NCBI RefSeq assembly: GCF_000759885.1
Contig: NZ_JNAH01000002.1
Span: 62,001-126,000, forward strand
DNA from: Prochlorococcus marinus str. GP2
GTDB taxonomy: Bacteria > Cyanobacteriota > Cyanobacteriia > PCC-6307 > Cyanobiaceae
DNA length: 64,000 nucleotides
Direction: 5' to 3'
Both the position numbers and the translations under genes were made by a program. The notes beneath the pieces are model-generated. The model was not told the DNA's origin, searched no databases, and saw only the letters and a list, made by a program, of their open reading frames with translations. Below, one piece after another: positions 59,637 to 64,000 of the stretch; the stretch's first letter is position 1, and each line of letters begins with the position of its first letter.

Positions 59637-59966
59637 TCAGCACTCATTCAGAATAGATTCCCATCTTAGTTGACTAGCCTTTATTGCTTGCATTGGTGGA
59701 TTAACTCCTTCTATTTCAAAGGCTTTAATTAATGATTTATTAGCTAATAGGCCTAATCTTGCTGCCTCTCTTTGCCTAAAGCATACTTTTTTTCTTGATC
59801 CCTCTTTTAGACTATTTTCGATTTCTTTAAGAATCTGGCTAGCTTCATTCGATTTAGAATAAAAATCATTCATATAAACGTCAAGTGCAGTATCAGCAAA
59901 GATTTCAACTGGAGAGATTATTGTGACTAAGCTCACTAAATAACTTAAAAATACAAATATTTTCAT
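59637..59966 (-). CDS. Small secreted protein, hypothetical
   Basis: 109 residues with an N-terminal signal (MKIFVFLSYLVSLVTIISPVEIFA) and a soluble helical body with two cysteines (KVCFRQREAARLGLLANKSL and the C-terminal ILNEC). I do not recognise the family. Probably exported and possibly disulfide-bonded. It is 7 nt downstream of the next listed gene on the same strand. Confidence 0.65.
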   Translation of the reverse strand: MKIFVFLSYLVSLVTIISPVEIFADTALDVYMNDFYSKSNEASQILKEIENSLKEGSRKKVCFRQREAARLGLLANKSLIKAFEIEGVNPPMQAIKASQLRWESILNEC

Positions 59967-59973
59967 AAGAATC

Positions 59974-60558
59974 TTAAGTAAAGTTTTTGTTCGATCTCTT
60001 AAGTATTAAATAAAAGGTAAGAACGCTAATAGTTCCAGATGGGCCTATTAAAACATGCCAAAATTGATCGCCACTTAACGAGAGCCTTGTTCCAAAGAAA
60101 GTAGTAAAAAAAATACCAAATATTGGGTAAAGGATAATAAGCCAATCTTTAAAAGCTCTTTGCCAATTTATAATTAGAAGTATACTTATTATTACTTGAA
60201 AAAGAAGAGCAATAGTTTTATCAAATAAAAAATATGAGATAATTGAACATAAAGAAATACAAAAATTGGTTTTTTGAATGAATTTATTTTTTATAACTGA
60301 TATTGATAAACATGTTAGACCTAAAGATAGGAAAGAATAAAATAACCAATTAAATAAAGAGGAACGATCTACATAAATCCAAGATGTTTGAGTATGATCT
60401 ATCATTTCAGAAATAGATGCCAATCCTAAAAAAATAAAACCGAAAGGTATCAATTCGTTATTGCAAATGTGTTTGAATTTTTTGAACGATTTAATTCCTA
60501 ATAATATTGGGATAATTGCTGCCTGAAGATGGGCTAATAATAAAATTGAAAAAAACAA
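59974..60558 (-). CDS. Multipass membrane protein, hypothetical
   Basis: 194 residues with about six hydrophobic segments (LLAHLQAAIIPILLGI, LIPFGFIFLGLASISEM and so on) and only short loops. No transporter or enzyme motif is seen. Followed 7 nt later by the small secreted protein, so the pair may be one transcription unit. Confidence 0.65.
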   Translation of the reverse strand: MFFSILLLAHLQAAIIPILLGIKSFKKFKHICNNELIPFGFIFLGLASISEMIDHTQTSWIYVDRSSLFNWLFYSFLSLGLTCLSISVIKNKFIQKTNFCISLCSIISYFLFDKTIALLFQVIISILLIINWQRAFKDWLIILYPIFGIFFTTFFGTRLSLSGDQFWHVLIGPSGTISVLTFYLILKRSNKNFT

Positions 60559-60613
60559 AATAAATCCTCAAACTCAATTCATCTGAATTTTAAAGACAAA
60601 AACCATGTTCAGA

Positions 60614-60814
60614 TTATCTTAGTAGAGATAGATACCATTGCCCAATTACTATGATCAATATTGTAAGAACAAAAGGGAAAGCAGGATATCTTGTCTTAAA
60701 ATTAGCTGGTGGCCAAGGAGACCATGATATTAATCTTCCCTGAGGTTCATTTGAAATAACTTTTTTCTTCGATTTTTTGGATATTAAATTATCAGTGGCG
60801 AATCCTTTATTCAT
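60614..60814 (-). CDS. Small single-pass membrane protein, hypothetical
   Basis: 66 residues. A polar N-terminus with Lys runs, then SWSPWPPANFKTRYPAFPF and one C-terminal hydrophobic helix (VLTILIIVIGQWYLSLL). No hli/chlorophyll-binding signature (ExxNGRxAM) is present. ATG start at 60814. It is the last conventional gene before the integrated element. Confidence 0.55.
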   Translation of the reverse strand: MNKGFATDNLISKKSKKKVISNEPQGRLISWSPWPPANFKTRYPAFPFVLTILIIVIGQWYLSLLR

Positions 60815-60897
60815 ATTAAAATAACACTATTTTAACAAGAACATACCGAAAGGGCGTTTTTATATAGTTTGTTATGTTTAAAGTTGTTTTTAACTAG

Positions 60898-60914
60898 AAC
60901 GGAGGGGGTGGGAT
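60898..60914. repeat. Left attachment repeat: copy of the tRNA-Ser 3' end
   Basis: AACGGAGGGGGTGGGAT here is identical to 63144-63160, where 15 of the 17 bases are the 3' end of the intact tRNA-Ser gene. Sequence identity stops on both sides (G versus A before it, C versus T after it). This is the signature of an element integrated into a tRNA 3' end. It lies in the 414-bp gene-free gap 60815-61228, which otherwise holds the short repeats listed next and the promoter of the endonuclease. Confidence 0.88.
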
Positions 60915-60937
60915 CATTTTTAAGTTGAAATGACAGG

Positions 60938-60957
60938 CTATGACATCCTATGATAGG
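60938..60957 (+). repeat. Tandem decamers near the left end
   Basis: CTATGACATC then CTATGATAGG (the latter includes the perfect palindrome CCTATGATAGG, 60947-60957). It resembles the decamer pair at the right end. Candidate recombinase arm-type or core-flank sites. Confidence 0.4.
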
Positions 60958-60982
60958 TCAAATATGAAATCGATTATTAAAT

Positions 60983-61002
60983 CCACCAACAAATCCACTA
61001 AC
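60983..61002 (+). repeat. CCAC(C/T)AAC repeats, left
   Basis: CCACCAAC (60983-60990) and CCACTAAC (60995-61002), 12 bp apart, in the same orientation and spacing as the right-end pair. Confidence 0.5.
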
Positions 61003-61228
61003 AATATTTAGAGCTATAAGTGAGATAATCTATTAATATTCTCAAATTAATTACCACTTTGCATTCTTCAAACAAAGTAAGGTATTGGAAAGCAAATATA
61101 CTATTTAAATTATTAATTCTTTCTTCGTCTCATACAACACCATTAGGTAATTTTTTTTATTTAAAAAATACACAATAAAACTTCTTAATTTCAAAAACAG
61201 CTATATATATATTATTGAGAGAAATTAA

Positions 61229-61981
61229 GTGGGGTCTTTTTCAGATAGTTTTCAATCTCTTCTACCGATTATTGAAGATCGCATTAAAAATTTACCAGTT
61301 AAGGGTTTCATTGCTAGTTCTAAATTTGAAGATATTATTTTCCCATTAGGCTCAGATACTAAAGTACTTGGAACAGTTTTTGAATTACTCTCAAGAAAAG
61401 AGGTTTATGAGGTAGCTAATAAGGAAAAACTTTTGATAAAGGAAGCATCAAGGCAGAACTTCTATCCTGATTTCACTATTATGCGTTCTGAGACGGACCT
61501 TGAAAAAATAGCTCTTGATATAAAAACAACATACATTACTAAAAGGAATCAAAAATTTAAATTTACTCTAGGAAGCTACACATCTTTTCTCAGGAATCCG
61601 ACAAAAAACATAGAATATAATTACAAAGAATATAAAGAACATTGGGTTCTTGGTTTTGTCTATCAGAGAGACACTAGTAAAATAAGTGCTTCTCATATTT
61701 GGCATCCTTATGAAAAAAGGGAAAGAATAAAGCCAGCCTATTCAAATGTTGATCTATTTTTTAGACAAAAGTGGGAGATAGCATCAGACTCAGCAGGCTC
61801 CGGCAACACTGCAAATATTGGAAGTATTTATGGAGAAATAAGTGACTTTAAAAATAAATTGCCTTTATTTAAATCGGAGAAAGAATTCGAAGCTTACTGG
61901 AGGAGCTACAAAAGAACTGCACTAGAAAGAGAAACAAATTATCGCAACATAAAAGAATTTAGGCAGAAATATGATTATTAA
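61229..61981 (+). CDS. EcoRV-family type II restriction endonuclease (predicted GATATC)
   Basis: 250 residues, close to EcoRV (about 245). From memory of the EcoRV sequence, the alignable blocks are FPLGSDTKVLGTVFELLSR, FYPDFT, ALDIKTTY, KFTLGSYTSFLRN and AGSGNTANIGSI. Active-site residues all have counterparts at a constant +7 offset: E52 (EcoRV E45), D81 (D74), D97 (D90) and K99 (K92). The recognition (R) loop G190-N196 reads GSGNTAN versus GSGNTTN in EcoRV, so GATATC cleavage is the natural prediction. The start is GTG 61229 with GAGAG at 61218-61222 upstream. It converges with its methyltransferase, overlapping it by 23 bp. Confidence 0.92.
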   Translation: MGSFSDSFQSLLPIIEDRIKNLPVKGFIASSKFEDIIFPLGSDTKVLGTVFELLSRKEVYEVANKEKLLIKEASRQNFYPDFTIMRSETDLEKIALDIKTTYITKRNQKFKFTLGSYTSFLRNPTKNIEYNYKEYKEHWVLGFVYQRDTSKISASHIWHPYEKRERIKPAYSNVDLFFRQKWEIASDSAGSGNTANIGSIYGEISDFKNKLPLFKSEKEFEAYWRSYKRTALERETNYRNIKEFRQKYDY

Positions 61982-62873
61982 ATTCTATATCTACTAAAGA
62001 ATTAAGATCATTTTTTAATAAATTTTGTTTTACATAATCAGGATGTATCACTAGAGCTTCAATCATTTTATTTCTGTTTTGTTCTGAACCCCCGAGATGA
62101 TAAAAATGAGAAAAGTATCTAAATGATGCAAATTTTTCAAAATTTTGTAAATATAGATTTTTCCTATATCTATTCTCAAACCACATTGACAGAGCATATC
62201 CTCCTTTTAATTTTTCAATAGCAGAGATCATCTTATGTGCATCTTTTTCATCCCAGGATGAATAATAATCTGTATGCCTTCCAACGTAAGGTGGGTCTAA
62301 ATATGTAAAAGAATTAGAGTTTGTATTTATTAAGGTTTCTTCCCAACTCTGGCATACAAAGTCCCATTCGGATAAAAGGATTCGCTCTCGAACTGCAACA
62401 AATTGATTATAAATTTTAGTAATTAAAGCTTTTCTAAATCGGTCATTTTTTTTGCAAAAAGGGACATTAAATTCACCTTTCTTATTGAAACGAATCAAAC
62501 CATTAAAACAGCACCTATTTAAAAAGACAAAATCCTTTGCATTTTTATCTTGATTAAATCTTTTTCTAATTTGATAATAGTGGGATTCTCCTTTTTGAGC
62601 CAATTCATTACCCTCTATCTTTAAATGATCAGCAATTTCTTCAGGCGTTAATTTATTATTTTGAATTGATTTATATAAATTGATTATATGTGGATTACTG
62701 TCAGATAATAACGCTTTTTTGGGCGCAAGATTAAAAGCTACTGAGCCTGATCCTAAAAAAGGTTCTATCCAGGTAATATTATTATTGATTTGGATATTAT
62801 CTCTAATAAAATCAATCAATTTTGTTTTAATACCTTGTATTTTTAATGGAGGTACAATTATATTTTTCATCAA
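61959..62873 (-). CDS. M.EcoRV-like Dam-family N6-adenine methyltransferase
   Basis: 304 residues; modifies the host's sites to block the partner nuclease. It follows M.EcoRV through most of its length: VPPLKIQGIKTKL (7-19), the SAM motif EPFLGSGSVAFN (37-48), FLNRCCFNGLIRFNKKGEFN (117-136, FNVPFCKK just after), and the catalytic DPPY at 193-196 (YLDPPYVGRHTDYY). It is an alpha-class D12 enzyme. The last ~30 residues are an extension. The ATG at 62873 is 272 nt from the tRNA. Convergent and overlapping with the endonuclease gene, unlike the divergent order I recall for the E. coli EcoRV genes. Confidence 0.92.
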   Translation of the reverse strand: MMKNIIVPPLKIQGIKTKLIDFIRDNIQINNNITWIEPFLGSGSVAFNLAPKKALLSDSNPHIINLYKSIQNNKLTPEEIADHLKIEGNELAQKGESHYYQIRKRFNQDKNAKDFVFLNRCCFNGLIRFNKKGEFNVPFCKKNDRFRKALITKIYNQFVAVRERILLSEWDFVCQSWEETLINTNSNSFTYLDPPYVGRHTDYYSSWDEKDAHKMISAIEKLKGGYALSMWFENRYRKNLYLQNFEKFASFRYFSHFYHLGGSEQNRNKMIEALVIHPDYVKQNLLKNDLNSLVDIEFNNHISA

Positions 62874-62958
62874 AAAGTTTTACTTTCTTAATTTTAACCT
62901 TTTTGAAAATAAAGCTTTAATTTATTTCCTAAATAAAATAAAAATAATAAATTTTAAT

Positions 62959-62999
62959 CCACCAACATTATTTAAAAAACCACCAACAAATCCACCAAC
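62959..62999 (+). repeat. CCACCAAC repeats, right
   Basis: Copies at 62959-62966, 62980-62987 and 62992-62999; the last two are 12 bp apart, as on the left. They lie in the 272-bp gene-free stretch 62874-63145, upstream of the methyltransferase, so they could instead be its operator. Confidence 0.5.
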
Positions 63000-63104
63000 A
63001 AAAATTTGAGGATGTATGAAAACTGGTGATGATTTATGAAGTAGCCAAGATTGTTGATTTTTGCATATTTGGTTTTATGTCTACTATTACAATAATTTTG
63101 AAAG

Positions 63105-63130
63105 CTTATGAAGACTTATGACAACATAAG
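63105..63130 (+). repeat. Tandem decamers and hairpin at the right end
   Basis: CTTATGAAGA (63105-63114) and CTTATGACAA (63115-63124), followed by CATAAG. CTTATG-ACAA-CATAAG (63115-63130) is a perfect 6-bp inverted repeat. Just downstream of the tRNA 3' end on its strand, it could also act as a weak terminator. Confidence 0.4.
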
Positions 63131-63143
63131 ACTGCTTTCTAAA

Positions 63144-63160
63144 AACGGAGGGGGTGGGAT
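63144..63160. repeat. Right attachment repeat within the tRNA-Ser gene
   Basis: The 17-bp repeat identical to 60898-60914. Bases 63146-63160 are the tRNA 3' end (discriminator, acceptor strand and part of the T arm). Confidence 0.85.
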
Positions 63161-63232
63161 TCGAACCCACGGTGCCCTTGCAGACACGCTAGTTTTCAAG
63201 ACTAGAGCCTTAAACCACTCGACCACCCCTCC
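63146..63232 (-). tRNA. tRNA-Ser (UGA)
   Basis: 87-nt tRNA on the minus strand. The acceptor stem pairs GGAGGGG with CCCCTCC, discriminator G. The anticodon stem-loop is CTAGT-CTTGAAA-ACTAG, giving anticodon UGA. A long variable arm (GTGTCTGCAAGGGCAC region), as serine tRNAs have, is followed by the T arm GTGGGTTCGAATCCCAC. CCA is not encoded. The tRNA is intact, so the integration preserved function. Confidence 0.96.
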
Positions 63233-63365
63233 AAATGGGTTATTCAGTTTTAAACACCTAAGTAGTATAGCAAAGGGATTCACGACGAGAATAAAAAGAA
63301 GCTCTCTATGTAAAATATATTTTTTTTGTACTATTATTAAGGGCTATCATCAATCTTTTCGTGAC

Positions 63366-64000
63366 ATGAACCATAAGGAAAGGTTCTCTCAAATTATTTT
63401 TTATTTATTAATTTCAAAAAAGTTATTAATTTCACTTATCTTTTTATTATTTCCATTTAATGCAATTGCTTTAGAGAATAAGAGGCTGAATTCAATAAAA
63501 TTAGATTATTGGCAAACTATATGTTCTTCTCCAAAAAATTACAAACATACTTGGATTGAACAACCTAAAAAATATTCGATCAAAAGATTATCAAATATTG
63601 CAGAAAATTTTAGATCTGGCTATGCTTTTTCAACTGGAGAAAAACTCATAATAAGAGACACTGCTAATAAAAAATATTATGAATATTTAGATGGCTCATA
63701 TTACCCATTGGAGAGATCAATAGTTTGTCCTAAAGCAATTCATGAAGATTATGTTATTGAGACATCTTCAAATAAAATAAAAGCATGTAAATTAAACGAT
63801 ATTGATAATTGTAAATCAATAACTATAAAAGAAAATACTTATCCCTACGTTATAACTAGCCATAATGATTCAGTACTTGCAATTACTAATTATGGTGATG
63901 CATTGATTTTCAAAGCTAATGAATGGTGCAGGATGTCATTAAATAATGAAATTTTTATGTGCGATAAAGACGCAAAGACTTTAGAAAAAGGAAGAGGAAT
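63366..64000 (+). CDS. Secreted protein of unknown function, cut by window end
   Basis: Open from ATG 63366 to the window end (211 codons and continuing). The N-terminus is basic then strongly hydrophobic (KKLLISLIFLLFPFNAIALE), a signal peptide with cleavage likely near FNAIA-LE. The mature part has scattered cysteines (ICSSP, IVCPKA, KACKLNDIDNCK, EWCRM, FMCDKD) at fairly regular spacing, suggesting disulfides or a beta-rich repeat. No family recognised. Confidence 0.6.
   Translation, partial: MNHKERFSQIIFYLLISKKLLISLIFLLFPFNAIALENKRLNSIKLDYWQTICSSPKNYKHTWIEQPKKYSIKRLSNIAENFRSGYAFSTGEKLIIRDTANKKYYEYLDGSYYPLERSIVCPKAIHEDYVIETSSNKIKACKLNDIDNCKSITIKENTYPYVITSHNDSVLAITNYGDALIFKANEWCRMSLNNEIFMCDKDAKTLEKGRG

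Larger units (their letters stand above)
60898..63160. mobile_element. 2.2-kb tRNA-Ser-integrated element carrying an EcoRV-type R-M system
   Basis: Bounded by 17-bp direct repeats (60898-60914 and 63144-63160), one inside the intact tRNA-Ser gene. The only genes inside are the restriction endonuclease and methyltransferase. No integrase, replication or phage gene is present, so it is non-autonomous as seen. Just inside both ends are tandem decamers (CTATGACATC CTATGATAGG at 60938-60957; CTTATGAAGA CTTATGACAA at 63105-63124) and 12-bp-spaced CCAC(C/T)AAC repeats. In Prochlorococcus, tRNA-integrated elements called tycheposons are known; this matches their target-site habit but lacks their recombinase. 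Base composition is like the host's, so recent transfer is not shown by composition alone. Confidence 0.8.

Noticed and set aside
60898-60914. A second, degenerate tRNA gene at the left repeat
   Set aside because: Only 15 bases of tRNA 3' end are present with no stems beyond it, so it is an attachment remnant and not a pseudogene of a whole tRNA.
62680-63009. An ORF over the CCACCAAC repeats encoding a KPPTNPPT-ending peptide, as a lost integrase
   Set aside because: It is opposite-strand shadow of the methyltransferase start and the repeats; no tyrosine-recombinase motif (R...HxxR...Y) is present.
60898-63232. Absence of GATATC inside the element as evidence of self-avoidance
   Set aside because: I found none by eye, but fewer than one is expected by chance in 2.3 kb of this composition, so it carries no information.

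Overview
The window looks like a piece of a high-light-adapted Prochlorococcus chromosome, or a very close relative. It is strongly AT-rich, nearly all coding, and has very short or overlapping gene junctions. It carries a single divinyl-chlorophyll antenna gene of the Pcb type (34123-35181), a cyanobacterial lycopene cyclase, NDH-1 subunit NdhD, menaquinone/phylloquinone genes and a solanesyl diphosphate synthase. Species assignment rests on gene recognition only; I could not run a search.

Layout. 1-7087 (minus): 5' end of an M3 oligopeptidase, ndhD, thrB, glk, thrS, trpS and a basic low-complexity protein. 7199-12329 (plus): DUF697 membrane protein, a three-gene manganese ABC transporter (mntC-mntA-mntB) and a DUF4336 protein. 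12336-13301 (minus): DUF760 protein and lepB. 13352-18881 (plus): menD, menB, glgA, murF. 18883-22492 (minus): glmU, an MnmD-type tRNA methyltransferase, aroA. 22621-29159 (plus): comB (probable ATT start), nitrilase-fold amidase, amiC-type amidase, murI, sds, acs. 29156-33845: DUF1350, a DnaQ-like exonuclease, a DUF3721 membrane protein, hisS and several small proteins. 34123-43672: pcb with a clear terminator, gltS-like symporter, glutathione S-transferase, a GIY-YIG-like membrane protein, an SDR, lycopene cyclase, a POR-like SDR, an MscS channel, an isochorismatase-fold hydrolase and a Fur regulator. 43679-50598: arsS, an stpA-type phosphatase divergent from a GpsA-like dehydrogenase, then metY-metA. 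50604-57487: SulP transporter, FAD oxidase, cbiX, DUF2811, GMC oxidoreductase, pentapeptide protein. 57490-60814: an RHH regulator with an overlapping partner gene, glyoxalase I, a Tic20-like protein and small hypotheticals.

The most striking part is 60898-63232. An intact tRNA-Ser(UGA) gene (63146-63232, minus) marks one side, and a 17-bp copy of its 3' end lies 2.2 kb away at 60898-60914. Between these direct repeats are only two genes: a close EcoRV-like restriction endonuclease with all catalytic residues and nearly the whole DNA-reading loop conserved, and its M.EcoRV-like adenine methyltransferase. They converge and overlap by 23 bp. Short iterated repeats lie just inside both ends. This reads as a minimal, integrase-less, tRNA-targeted element delivering a complete GATATC restriction-modification system to a streamlined picocyanobacterium. 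The window ends inside a secreted protein gene (63366 onward).

Most other genes are housekeeping: amino-acid, cell-wall, quinone, pigment and tRNA metabolism. Secondary curiosities are a DnaA-box cluster at 54760-54801, an operator-like palindrome upstream of the RHH gene, the comB ATT start and a second POR-like reductase.
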